Notes: generated by a model from the sequence alone, not told the origin. A stretch of DNA of 7,352 nucleotides from CAZTII01 sp964613305 (GCA_964613305.1 CAZTII010000079.1:1-7352), one strand, 5' to 3'. Positions 1 through 6,899 are shown, numbered from the stretch's first letter. Translations and numbers: made by a program.

Positions 1-46
1 TTATAACGTATATTCATGAAATGTTGTTTTTTTATTTAAATATTTG

Positions 47-54
47 ATACCATA
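47..54 (+). promoter_or_regulatory. possible regulator-binding motif upstream of the AraC gene (ATACCATA)
   Basis: The octamer ATACCATA lies 26 bp before the AraC start codon and recurs at 2407-2414 in the control region of the downstream operon, with partly similar flanks (TTnnATACCATAnAnA). A motif shared by a regulator gene and its neighbouring operon could be an autoregulatory site. The support is weak: the region is AT-rich, and ATACCAT also occurs inside the AraC coding sequence near 1015. I could not identify a convincing -35/-10 pair for the AraC gene in the 80 bases available. Confidence 0.22.
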
Positions 55-80
55 TAGAGAGATTGAAAGGATACACAACT

Positions 81-2342
81 ATGACATTAAATGAAGTGAC
101 GATTAGTTTAGGACGATTGGAAAGAAGTTATCCTCATTGCCATCAAGGAATTGAATTTTTATTGTTGATTAAAGGTAGTGTTACGATGACGATTGATAAT
201 GACGATGTCGTATTACAGACAGATGATTTGGTGCTTATTAATAGTAAGCAATTTCACCATGTGAAAGAGGCTAGCGATAATGTGGCGCTTCTATTAAAAA
301 TAGGAAGTGGTTTTCTTTATGAACAAGGTGCTACATTGTGTCAGTTTAATTGTAATTCGTCGTCTTCTAATTTTGAAGAGATGCCTATTTATTTTGAAAG
401 TAAACGAATTTTAGTTCGTATGATGTTGTGTTATTGGCGTAAAGAGAATGGTTATACCTTAGAATTTCAATCACTATTATTTAAATTGTTGTATCAATTA
501 CAAGTTCATTTTTCTACGGCTGAAGTTGTTCAATCGGTTGTTAAAGAAAACGATATTCATGATGTTTTATCGTACATAAGTGATCATTTTCGTGAACCTT
601 TAACGTTACAGGAACTTGCGAAGTTATTGTTTATGACACCTACTTATTTTTCAAAAGTGTTTAAAGAAAAAATAGGGATTGGTTTTTTAGATTACTTGAT
701 GAAAATACGCTTAGAACATGCGGTGTCTGATTTACTGACAAGCGACGATAGTATGATTAAAATAGCGTTAAATAATGGTTTTGCGAGTGCTAAATCATTT
801 AATCGTACGTTTTATAAAGAATATGAGATGTTACCGAGTGATTATCGAAAGAAGCATTTTAAACCAATGTCAAATAAACAGGAATTAGCGGAATTTGAAC
901 TTCAAGATGGTGATCGACAAGAATTGTTGCGATATATTCGCCAATATAAGCTAATTGAAGAACAAAGTGAATGGGGTGGAAAAACAGTTGTTTCCATGAA
1001 TCGTGATGTTTTGTATACCATTAAACCGAGTAAAAATTTATTGCATATAGGTAGTTTGGATCAGTTGTCTAGTTTTGATGTTGTAGAACAACTTCGAGAA
1101 GCTCGTGAAAACACGGACGTGGTTTTTATTTATTGCACATATTATTTAGAGAGTGTTCATAATGAAATTCAACAAGCACCATTTTTTGATCATTATGAAC
1201 ATTATCGCCTATTTTCTCAGGTAGAACGAGTTGGAATGCCTTTGTTTTGGCACATTGATATGGCTGTGATTCAACATCGATTGGATGATTTTCTTCAACA
1301 ATTTACTACATTAATCCAACAACTTGTTGATCGTAATATTGCGATTAGTGAATGGAGAATAGAGGTTGGTTGTAGTGACCCATCACTTCTACATCAGTAT
1401 CAATGGTTATATCAGCGCATTTCATTAATTGTTTCACCATTTTGTTATGTTGGTATGCATATTGATATGGAACATCGCTCCGCTGAACTACAAGCTCTTC
1501 CTACAATGTTACAGACAATGAAGAAACATCATTGTCGTGTTGATTTTGTGAGTGTTTGTGGTAATCAACAGATGGAAACGAAGTATGAAGGAATATCGCC
1601 AGAAGCGTTGGAACAACTCAAAAACTACCATTATCAGTTAGTTAGTGATGTGAAAGGTTTGATGGAATTAGGTGGGTATGGTGATGGTGAGTTGTATATG
1701 CCAACATGGAATGCATTAACTGGTAAAGAATTTATTCAATCTGGTACATTTTTTCGTTCTGCATTAATTTTAGATACGATGCTGTCGTGTCAAAGGCAAG
1801 TAGATGGTTTTGGATTTAATATTAGTACGTATACTCATTCGGTTGCTCATCAACAAATGGATACGAGTGATTTGTCGCTGTTTTTATATTTTAAAGCGAA
1901 GCGACCAATTTATTTTGTATTGACGATGATGAAACGATTAGCGCCCAATGTTATTTATCAAGATACCCATTTATTAGTAAGTAAACATTCTCAAGATTAT
2001 TTTACGGTGCTTGTGTATTATCCGTGTTATGTTGATCCATTGTACTCAGTAGATGATGCGTATGTTGCTCATATTAGTAAACGATTATCGATTGTTTTAA
2101 CGGGTTTAATTCAAGGAAATTATCGTATAAAACGTTTTACGTTGGATCGTGACCAAGGTGGTATTTTTAAATGGTGGGAAAAGGCTGGGTCGTTTGATTA
2201 TAAAGATGATGATATTGAAGAATATATGAATTCTTTATTGCATGGATTTTATACATACAACGAAACGGTTGAGGTTGAAATGGAATTAAAACCAGAAGTT
2301 TCGTTTAATGGAATCGTCTTTTATACGATAAAAAAGCAATAA
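81..2342 (+). CDS. AraC-family transcriptional regulator with C-terminal GH39-like (pseudo-glycosidase) domain
   Basis: This 753-residue protein is a likely ligand-responsive DNA-binding regulator. Residues about 1-100 look like the cupin/AraC sensor fold (PHCHQGIEFLLLIKG followed by short beta-strands). Residues about 158-258 form the double helix-turn-helix, with LTLQELAKLLFMTPTYFSKVFK as first helix pair and IALNNGFASAKSFNRTFYKEY as the typical second motif, ending in LPSDYRK. Residues about 305-745 resemble the GH39 beta-xylosidase barrel attached to some Firmicute AraC proteins. Where active GH39 enzymes have an acid/base Glu in a WNEP motif, this protein reads EVGCSDP (428-434). Where they have the nucleophile in TEW, it reads PTWN (541-544). 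The domain is therefore probably a sensor rather than an enzyme. I chose ATG 81 because GAAAGG (65-70) sits 10 nt before it; an upstream TTG at 63 would include that site. The gene precedes and probably controls the codirectional operon at 2481-6899. AraC identity is very sure; GH39 identity is fairly sure; ligand unknown. Confidence 0.9.
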   Translation: MTLNEVTISLGRLERSYPHCHQGIEFLLLIKGSVTMTIDNDDVVLQTDDLVLINSKQFHHVKEASDNVALLLKIGSGFLYEQGATLCQFNCNSSSSNFEEMPIYFESKRILVRMMLCYWRKENGYTLEFQSLLFKLLYQLQVHFSTAEVVQSVVKENDIHDVLSYISDHFREPLTLQELAKLLFMTPTYFSKVFKEKIGIGFLDYLMKIRLEHAVSDLLTSDDSMIKIALNNGFASAKSFNRTFYKEYEMLPSDYRKKHFKPMSNKQELAEFELQDGDRQELLRYIRQYKLIEEQSEWGGKTVVSMNRDVLYTIKPSKNLLHIGSLDQLSSFDVVEQLREARENTDVVFIYCTYYLESVHNEIQQAPFFDHYEHYRLFSQVERVGMPLFWHIDMAVIQHRLDDFLQQFTTLIQQLVDRNIAISEWRIEVGCSDPSLLHQYQWLYQRISLIVSPFCYVGMHIDMEHRSAELQALPTMLQTMKKHHCRVDFVSVCGNQQMETKYEGISPEALEQLKNYHYQLVSDVKGLMELGGYGDGELYMPTWNALTGKEFIQSGTFFRSALILDTMLSCQRQVDGFGFNISTYTHSVAHQQMDTSDLSLFLYFKAKRPIYFVLTMMKRLAPNVIYQDTHLLVSKHSQDYFTVLVYYPCYVDPLYSVDDAYVAHISKRLSIVLTGLIQGNYRIKRFTLDRDQGGIFKWWEKAGSFDYKDDDIEEYMNSLLHGFYTYNETVEVEMELKPEVSFNGIVFYTIKKQ

Positions 2343-2362
2343 TTGACCGTCTTTTATTATTG
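2337..2362. repeat. AT-rich inverted repeat at the 3' end of the AraC gene
   Basis: CAATAAT (2337-2343) and ATTATTG (2356-2362) are perfect inverted repeats separated by 12 nt, overlapping the TAA stop of the AraC gene. The stem has only two G/C pairs and no T-run follows, so it is at best a very weak terminator. Some transcription from the AraC gene may therefore read into the operon. It could also be an operator. Confidence 0.25.
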
Positions 2363-2370
2363 TAATTAAA

Positions 2371-2384
2371 TGTAACCGCTTTAA
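2371..2384 (+). promoter_or_regulatory. candidate cre site (CcpA binding)
   Basis: TGTAACCGCTTTAA matches the published cre consensus TGWAANCGNTNWCA at 10 of its 11 constrained positions; the only mismatch is A for C at position 13. It lies about 75-88 bp upstream of the start expected from the TATAAT at 2447-2452, where CcpA can activate in some Firmicute operons. It is also directly upstream of a TTGACA box, where binding could block polymerase. Catabolite control would suit an operon producing pyruvate from serine. The site is seen in the sequence; its function is inferred. Confidence 0.5.
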
Positions 2385-2389
2385 TAATG

Positions 2390-2418
2390 TTGACAATTGA
2401 CCTTATATACCATAAAAA
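2390..2418 (+). promoter_or_regulatory. possible distal promoter of the operon
   Basis: A perfect -35 box TTGACA (2390-2395) is followed after 17 nt by TAAAAA (2413-2418), a 4 of 6 match to the -10 consensus. The poor -10 makes this a weak candidate. It starts 5 bp after the cre-like site. Confidence 0.25.
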
Positions 2419-2424
2419 TAGCAT
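2407..2424 (+). promoter_or_regulatory. possible AraC-type half-sites (direct repeat ATACCAT / ATAGCAT)
   Basis: ATACCAT (2407-2413) and ATAGCAT (2418-2424) match at 6 of 7 positions and are offset by 11 bp, about one helical turn. The pair ends where a -35 box would be expected for the TATAAT at 2447-2452. AraC-family proteins use two helix-turn-helix units that read adjacent major-groove turns and commonly bind next to the -35 region, so the placement fits. The repeats are short and AT-rich, so this is an inference. Confidence 0.25.
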
Positions 2425-2452
2425 CGTTTAAAAGTTTTAATCAAACTATAAT
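2424..2452 (+). promoter_or_regulatory. probable main operon promoter: perfect -10, no good -35
   Basis: TATAAT at 2447-2452 is a perfect -10 hexamer. The hexamer 17 nt upstream, TCGTTT (2424-2429), matches TTGACA at only two positions, and 16-19 nt spacings do no better. Transcription would start near 2459, giving a leader of about 20 nt before ATG 2481. A strong -10 with no -35 is typical of activator-dependent promoters and fits control by the upstream AraC protein. Confidence 0.45.
2428..2440. repeat. 13-bp palindrome TTAAAA-G-TTTTAA in the promoter spacer
   Basis: A perfect hyphenated palindrome lies between the weak -35 region and the TATAAT at 2447. Its position would let a dimeric repressor block polymerase. 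The all-A/T arms mean it could also occur by chance. Confidence 0.25.
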
Positions 2453-2480
2453 AACAGTAAGGACTAAGGGAGGGTTTATG

Positions 2481-3224
2481 ATGTCACATTTAGAGATTGG
2501 AAACAGCACGACTTTATTTATGTTATGTGGTATGGTCATTCTATTTGTATGTGTACAAGCAGTATTATTTATCCAAAAAGCGTATAAACGCGGTATTGAG
2601 CTTTCAATGAGCAAAGAAGATTTAAAGCGAGTAATGAAGAGCAGTGCTATCTTTAGTATTGTTCCAAGTTTACCGATTTTATTAGTTTTAATGGTATTAA
2701 TGCCAAATTTAGGAATGTATTTTCCATGGTTGCGTTTAAGTGTTATCGGTTCAGGAGCATATGAAAATATGGCGGCAAACGTTACAGCGCAAGCATTTGG
2801 TTTAAAAAGTGTATCGGATGCAGGATTTACACCAGAAATTTTAGTTGCGGTAATGTGGGTAATGACTATTGGAATCATTTGGGGACCACTTTATACAGTG
2901 TTTGGTACTAAATCAATTCAAAAAGGTGTTAATGTATTAAAAGGTAAACAAGAAAAACGCTTTAATGCCATTTTCGCATCAATGTTTATTGCGATGGTTT
3001 GTGTGTTCTCAGGAACGACATTTGCTTCAATATTTAAAATTGAAAAAACAGGAATGAAAGGAATTATTCCGTTATTAGTATTTATTGCATCAGCACTTGG
3101 TATTTATGGTTTAGATGTTTTAGGTAAGAAAACAAAATCAAATTTAATTAAAGAAGCGAGCTTTCCATTGAGTATGATTATTGGTATGGCGGCAGCAATT
3201 ATCTTTAATATGATCTTGGTATAG
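2481..3224 (+). CDS. DUF5058-type polytopic membrane protein, putative transporter subunit
   Basis: This 247-residue integral membrane protein resembles from memory the uncharacterised Firmicute family DUF5058; no biochemical function is known to me. Hydrophobic segments lie at about 12-31, 55-74, 119-141, 161-181, 194-213 and 226-245, giving about six helices. The first is followed by a basic stretch (KAYKRG), suggesting a cytoplasmic loop. The helix 2-3 loop holds conserved-looking glycines and polar residues (SVIGSGAYENMAANVTAQAF, 88-107) that could line a substrate site. There is no ATP-binding motif or signal peptide. ATG 2481 is preferred because GGAGG (2469-2473) is 7 nt upstream, against 4 nt for the adjacent ATG at 2478; a much longer version from 2397 would run through the promoter region. 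It is the first gene of the operon, 12 nt before a second small membrane protein with which it probably forms a complex. Transport of a serine-containing compound is inferred from context only. Confidence 0.85.
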   Translation: MSHLEIGNSTTLFMLCGMVILFVCVQAVLFIQKAYKRGIELSMSKEDLKRVMKSSAIFSIVPSLPILLVLMVLMPNLGMYFPWLRLSVIGSGAYENMAANVTAQAFGLKSVSDAGFTPEILVAVMWVMTIGIIWGPLYTVFGTKSIQKGVNVLKGKQEKRFNAIFASMFIAMVCVFSGTTFASIFKIEKTGMKGIIPLLVFIASALGIYGLDVLGKKTKSNLIKEASFPLSMIIGMAAAIIFNMILV

Positions 3225-3236
3225 GGGGAGAAGAAG

Positions 3237-3908
3237 ATGACAAACAAAACAGCAACTGAAAAATTTAATGATTCAATTCATACATTAGGTAGATGGTCAA
3301 ATACAGTAGCAATTTTATTGATGTTTTGTGTTCCGCTAGTTACAATGATAACTTATAAAGTAGAAGTAGATTGGGCTACAACATTTAAAGCGGCAATGCA
3401 ACTTTGTATCGTATTTATTCCGACTCAATTTACGGAAGTATTGTCATTTACACCAATTATTGGTGCTGGTGGTACGTATTTATCGTTTATTACTGGTAAT
3501 GTAATGAACATGAAAGTTCCTGCGGCTACTTCTGGTCATCGTTTAATGAACGTTGAACCTCATAGTGAAGAAGGAGAAGTTGTTTCTATTATTGCGATTG
3601 GTGTATCTTCACTTGTTACAACACTTATTATTTTTGTGGGTATGTTTGCATTAAAACCATTAACGCCACTTTTAGCAAGTGAATTATTAAAACCAGGATT
3701 TAATAACATCATGCCTGCATTGATGGGTGCAATGTTACTTCCTCATTTAATTAAAAATAGAAAATATGTTGTTGTTCCATTAATTTTATCGACAATTGCT
3801 GGTGTATTTGTAGCTAAATATGCGATGGTTCAAGGATATTTATTAATTGGTATTATGATTGCTTCAGTTATTGCGGCTATTGTGTTAACTAAACCTGAAG
3901 GGAAATAA
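3237..3908 (+). CDS. polytopic membrane protein, putative partner of the DUF5058-type protein
   Basis: This 223-residue membrane protein has no name I can give with confidence. Hydrophobic segments fall at about 23-39, 53-70, 72-90, 115-138, 157-171, 177-194 and 199-217, so six or seven helices are likely. The stretch 62-100 (PTQFTEVLSFTPIIGAGGTY, then SFITGNVMNMKVPAA) is rich in Gly, Pro, Thr and Asn inside hydrophobic sequence, as in transporter re-entrant or binding regions. An acidic soluble loop follows (EPHSEEGE, 107-114). GGGGGAG (3224-3230) gives a strong ribosome binding site 6 nt before the ATG. The gap to the preceding gene is 12 nt and to the serine dehydratase beta gene 5 nt. Two adjacent, similar-sized membrane proteins without an ATPase or binding protein suggest a two-component secondary transporter or exporter, but this is inference. 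Confidence 0.8.
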   Translation: MTNKTATEKFNDSIHTLGRWSNTVAILLMFCVPLVTMITYKVEVDWATTFKAAMQLCIVFIPTQFTEVLSFTPIIGAGGTYLSFITGNVMNMKVPAATSGHRLMNVEPHSEEGEVVSIIAIGVSSLVTTLIIFVGMFALKPLTPLLASELLKPGFNNIMPALMGAMLLPHLIKNRKYVVVPLILSTIAGVFVAKYAMVQGYLLIGIMIASVIAAIVLTKPEGK

Positions 3909-3913
3909 ATACA

Positions 3914-4576
3914 ATGAAATATCGTAGTGTCTTTGATATTATTGGTCCGATTATGGTTGGTCCTTCTAGTTCTCATACAGCGGGAGCAGCAAGGATTGGG
4001 CGATTGGCATTGAAGTTGTTTGGGAAAAATCCGTCGAGTGTGACGATTCACTTTTATGGATCCTTTGCGCAAACGTATCAAGGGCATGCGACGGATGTTG
4101 CGGTTGTGGCAGGATTATTGAATTTAGATAGTGATGATGAACGGTTACCACGATCGTTGCAGTTAGCGCAAGAAGAAGGTATGGATGTTACTTTTGTTTG
4201 TGAAGAGGCTATTCCTCATCATCCAAACACGATGAAAATTGTGATGAATGCAGAAGATGATTGGATGGATGTAACGGCGATTTCGGTGGGTGGTGGCGCA
4301 GTAGTTGTCACTGAAGTATTGGATTTTCCTTTGAAGTTATCGGGTGATTATCCGGCATTATTAATTTTTCATAAAGATGCATATGGTGCGGTGGCTTCGG
4401 TTGCTAATCAATTGTTGAAGTATGAAATTAATATTAGTCACATGGAAGTATCACGGCGTGAAAAAGGAGAATTGGCTTTGATGGTTATTGAAACAGATCA
4501 AGCGATTCCTAGTGCATTTATCGATGAGGTGTTACAAGCTCCTCATATTAATAAAGTGATTTTACTGAATGTTTAA
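3914..4576 (+). CDS. sdaAB: L-serine dehydratase, iron-sulfur-dependent, beta subunit
   Basis: This is the beta chain of the two-subunit [4Fe-4S] L-serine dehydratase (L-serine to pyruvate plus ammonia, cytoplasmic). The hallmark GPSSSHTAGA is at 16-25, with GHATDVAVVAGLL at 57-69 and HPNTM at 103-107, all typical of the beta fold. Residues about 147-220 form an ACT domain (YPALLIFHKDAYGAVASVAN, ending in INKVILLNV), a module often used for amino-acid or ion regulation. Length 220 is normal for the family. The start ATG is preceded by GAAGGGA (3897-3903) with 10 nt spacing, 5 nt after the membrane-protein stop. The alpha gene follows after 9 nt, the standard beta-alpha order in Firmicutes. 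What is less usual is co-transcription with a putative transporter pair and an M20 hydrolase. Confidence 0.95.
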   Translation: MKYRSVFDIIGPIMVGPSSSHTAGAARIGRLALKLFGKNPSSVTIHFYGSFAQTYQGHATDVAVVAGLLNLDSDDERLPRSLQLAQEEGMDVTFVCEEAIPHHPNTMKIVMNAEDDWMDVTAISVGGGAVVVTEVLDFPLKLSGDYPALLIFHKDAYGAVASVANQLLKYEINISHMEVSRREKGELALMVIETDQAIPSAFIDEVLQAPHINKVILLNV

Positions 4577-4585
4577 GGAGAGACT

Positions 4586-5470
4586 ATGTTTAAGAATATT
4601 GAAGAGTTAGTTCGTTTATGTGAAAGTAGTAATAAACGAATGTATGAAATTATGATTGAACAAGAAGTAGAAGTCACGGGAAAAAGCAAAGAGTTGATTG
4701 TAAGTGACATGAGACTTCGTTACGCTGTGATGAAAAGAGCGGTGAAACGTGGTGTTGATGGTGTAACATCGTATTCTACGATGACTGGTAATGATGGCAA
4801 GCGATTATACGATTATATTAAGCGTGGCAACTACATAACAGATGTGACACTCCTTAAAGCAATCTGTTATGCGGTTGCGACCAATGAGGTGAATGCGGCT
4901 ATGGGTGTTGTGTGTGCAACACCTACCGCAGGGTCATCAGGGGTTTTGCCAGGAGTTATCATTGCGATTCAAGAAGAAAAGAAGCTTAGTGATGACGTTG
5001 CGGTAAATGCTTTATTTACGGCTGGAGCAATTGGTTATGTGATTGCGAATAACGCTTTTGTTTCTGGTGCAGCTGGTGGCTGTCAAGCAGAAATTGGTTC
5101 AGCTAGTGCAATGGCTGCTTCAGCGATTGTGGAAATGATGGGTGGTAGTAGTAGACAAGCAGCGAATGCGGGTGCAATTGCTCTTAAGAACTTATTAGGG
5201 TTAGCGTGTGATCCTTTGGCTGGTCTTGTCGAAGTACCATGCATTAAACGAAATGCGGCTGGTGCTAGTAATGCGATTACAGCGGCTGAAATGGCGATGG
5301 CTTCGATTGAAAGTAAAGTTCCATTTGATGAAGTGATTCAAGCGATGTATCAAATTGGCTTATCGATGCCTGAAGCGATACGTGAAACAGCACTTGGTGG
5401 TTTAGCGGCAAGTGAGACGGGAAAAATGTGGAAGAAAAAATGTTTAGTTCCGCTGAAAAAGGAGGAATAA
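4586..5470 (+). CDS. sdaAA: L-serine dehydratase, iron-sulfur-dependent, alpha (catalytic) subunit
   Basis: This 294-residue chain carries the catalytic cluster. C166 (GGCQAEIGSASA), C208 and C219 (ACDPLAGLVEVPC) have spacings of 42 and 11 residues, the same as the three cluster-binding cysteines reported for the Legionella enzyme, leaving the fourth iron site free for the serine hydroxyl. ATPTAGSSGVLPG at 111-123 is the conserved substrate-loop motif, and KRNAAGASNA follows C219. The length is normal. A further cysteine near the end (C286) may matter because a C-terminal cysteine tail occupies the active site in the Legionella enzyme; equivalence is not shown. AAGGAG (4575-4580) lies 5 nt before the ATG and overlaps the stop of the beta gene, consistent with coupled translation. 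The last codons (Lys-Lys-Glu-Glu) contain the ribosome binding site of the next gene. Such clusters are oxygen-sensitive, so activity is expected mainly in low oxygen. Confidence 0.96.
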   Translation: MFKNIEELVRLCESSNKRMYEIMIEQEVEVTGKSKELIVSDMRLRYAVMKRAVKRGVDGVTSYSTMTGNDGKRLYDYIKRGNYITDVTLLKAICYAVATNEVNAAMGVVCATPTAGSSGVLPGVIIAIQEEKKLSDDVAVNALFTAGAIGYVIANNAFVSGAAGGCQAEIGSASAMAASAIVEMMGGSSRQAANAGAIALKNLLGLACDPLAGLVEVPCIKRNAAGASNAITAAEMAMASIESKVPFDEVIQAMYQIGLSMPEAIRETALGGLAASETGKMWKKKCLVPLKKEE

Positions 5471-5471
5471 A

Positions 5472-6899
5472 ATGAGTAAGCAAGCAATTAATTTGTATAT
5501 TGATAATAATCAACAGCGTTTTATTGACGCAAGTGATGCGATATGGGATTTAGCAGAAATAAAATTTGATGTAAAACATTCAGGACAACAATTGATGGAT
5601 TTATTATCATCTGAAGGCTTTACTATTGAACAAGGTATTAGTGGTATGGAAAGTGCTTTTGAAGCGACATTTGGTAATGGTGGTGTTGTAATTGGTGTTT
5701 TAGCGGAATATGATGCATTACCTGGTATGTCGCAACAAGCAAATTGTGCTGAAAAAAAAGCTGTAGAACACGATGGCAATGGTCATGGCTGTGGTCATAA
5801 TGCTTTAGGTGTTGGTGCAGTAGCTGGGGCAATGGCGATTGCTTCAGTGATTAAAGAAAAGAATTTAAACGCAAAAATTAAGGTTTTTGGAACACCTGCA
5901 GAAGAAATGGGTTATGGTAAATCATACATGGCTCGTGATGGTGTGTTTGACGTGTGTGATTGTATTATGACTTGGCATCCAATGGCTTCAACTGGTGTTT
6001 GGGGTTATAGTACACTAGCGGTAAATCAATTGTATTTTGAATTTAGTGGTGTTTCTTCGCATGCTGGGGCAAATCCTGAAATGGGAAGAAGTGCATTAGA
6101 TGCGGCAGAATTGATGAATGTTGGTGTTCAATTCTTACGTGAACATATTATTGATCAAGCTAGAATTCATTATGCTTTTATTGATGTTGGTGGAACAGCA
6201 GCTAACGTTGTTCAATCATCAGCGAAATTGCATTATTTTATTCGTGCTCCGAAACAAAAAGGTGCGAATGATATTACGGAACGCGTTATTAAAATAGCTA
6301 AAGGTGCAGCCATGATGACAGAAACAGAAGTAAATGTTGTTTGGGATGCAGCTGCGGCAGAATACATTGTTAATAAAACAATGGGTGATGTGATGTATGC
6401 AAATTTAGTGGAAGTTGCGCCAAGTTATACCGAAGAAGAATATAAGTATGCTCAAGCGTATTTTGATTCACTTCCTGCGACTACAAAGGCACAATTGAAA
6501 AATCGCTTTAAAGCAGTATTTCCATCAAAGACTGATGAAGAAATTGAACAATTAGCATCTGCTTCTATCAATGGTGAACTGGATCCATGTATTTATACGG
6601 ATCGTCCTATTACTGGTTCAACGGATGTTGGTGATGCAAGTTGGATTGCGCCTACTGGTCAAATTACAGTAGCGTACGGGCCAAATGGTTCTGGACCTCA
6701 TTGTTGGCAGTGGGTAGCGATGGGTAAGTCTAGTGTAGCTCATAAAGCGTTATTAACAGCTGGTAGAGTAATTGCGATGTCAGCGTTGGATTTAATTGAA
6801 AATCCGGAATTAGTGGAAAAAGCAAAACAAGAACATAAACGAACATTAGGATCGACTCACTATGAAAGTGCTCTTCCTAAAGATCGTAAGCCACAATAA
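5472..6899 (+). CDS. M20-family amidohydrolase, AbgB-like
   Basis: This 475-residue cytoplasmic metallohydrolase is close in length and motif order to AbgB, the p-aminobenzoyl-glutamate hydrolase subunit of E. coli (about 480 residues). Visible motifs are AEYDALPG (78-85), GHGCGHNALG (104-113, with C107 and H109), TPAEEMGYG (141-149, with E144/E145), TWHP (H169), SSHAGA (H197, in the inserted dimerisation domain of about 182-300), STDVGDAS (383-390) and GPHCWQW (H410). These supply the usual M20D metal ligands and general base, so the enzyme appears intact. It likely hydrolyses an amide bond between an amino acid and an acyl or aryl group. No AbgA-like partner and no AbgT transporter are in the window, so PABA-glutamate is not assumed. 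GGAGG (5461-5465) is inside the end of the alpha subunit gene, 6 nt before the ATG, and only 1 nt separates the two genes. Context suggests a serine conjugate as substrate (inference). It is the last gene of the operon. Confidence 0.93.
   Translation: MSKQAINLYIDNNQQRFIDASDAIWDLAEIKFDVKHSGQQLMDLLSSEGFTIEQGISGMESAFEATFGNGGVVIGVLAEYDALPGMSQQANCAEKKAVEHDGNGHGCGHNALGVGAVAGAMAIASVIKEKNLNAKIKVFGTPAEEMGYGKSYMARDGVFDVCDCIMTWHPMASTGVWGYSTLAVNQLYFEFSGVSSHAGANPEMGRSALDAAELMNVGVQFLREHIIDQARIHYAFIDVGGTAANVVQSSAKLHYFIRAPKQKGANDITERVIKIAKGAAMMTETEVNVVWDAAAAEYIVNKTMGDVMYANLVEVAPSYTEEEYKYAQAYFDSLPATTKAQLKNRFKAVFPSKTDEEIEQLASASINGELDPCIYTDRPITGSTDVGDASWIAPTGQITVAYGPNGSGPHCWQWVAMGKSSVAHKALLTAGRVIAMSALDLIENPELVEKAKQEHKRTLGSTHYESALPKDRKPQ

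Noticed and set aside
63..80. TTG start extending the AraC protein by six residues
   Set aside because: The TTG overlaps the only good ribosome binding site (GAAAGG 65-70), which is properly placed for ATG 81.
2397..2480. N-terminal extension of the DUF5058-type protein
   Set aside because: It would pass through the TATAAT, the palindrome and the GGAGG site, and the added residues are not hydrophobic or family-like; ATG 2481 has the right spacing.
2441..2878. 145-codon reading frame on the minus strand
   Set aside because: It lies opposite the DUF5058-type gene and its promoter, has no ribosome binding site I can see, and its product has no recognisable domain.
3830..4151. two short minus-strand frames near the membrane protein/sdaAB junction
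   Set aside because: They overlap each other and real genes and lack any domain or start signal.
5277..5832. several minus-strand reading frames of 64-89 codons opposite sdaAA and the amidohydrolase gene
   Set aside because: They are antisense shadows of strongly conserved genes, with His/Ser/Phe-rich low-complexity products typical of that.
5472..6899. naming the amidohydrolase abgB and assigning folate-breakdown product hydrolysis
   Set aside because: No AbgA or AbgT partner is present, and the serine dehydratase context points to another substrate; only the AbgB-like family is supported.
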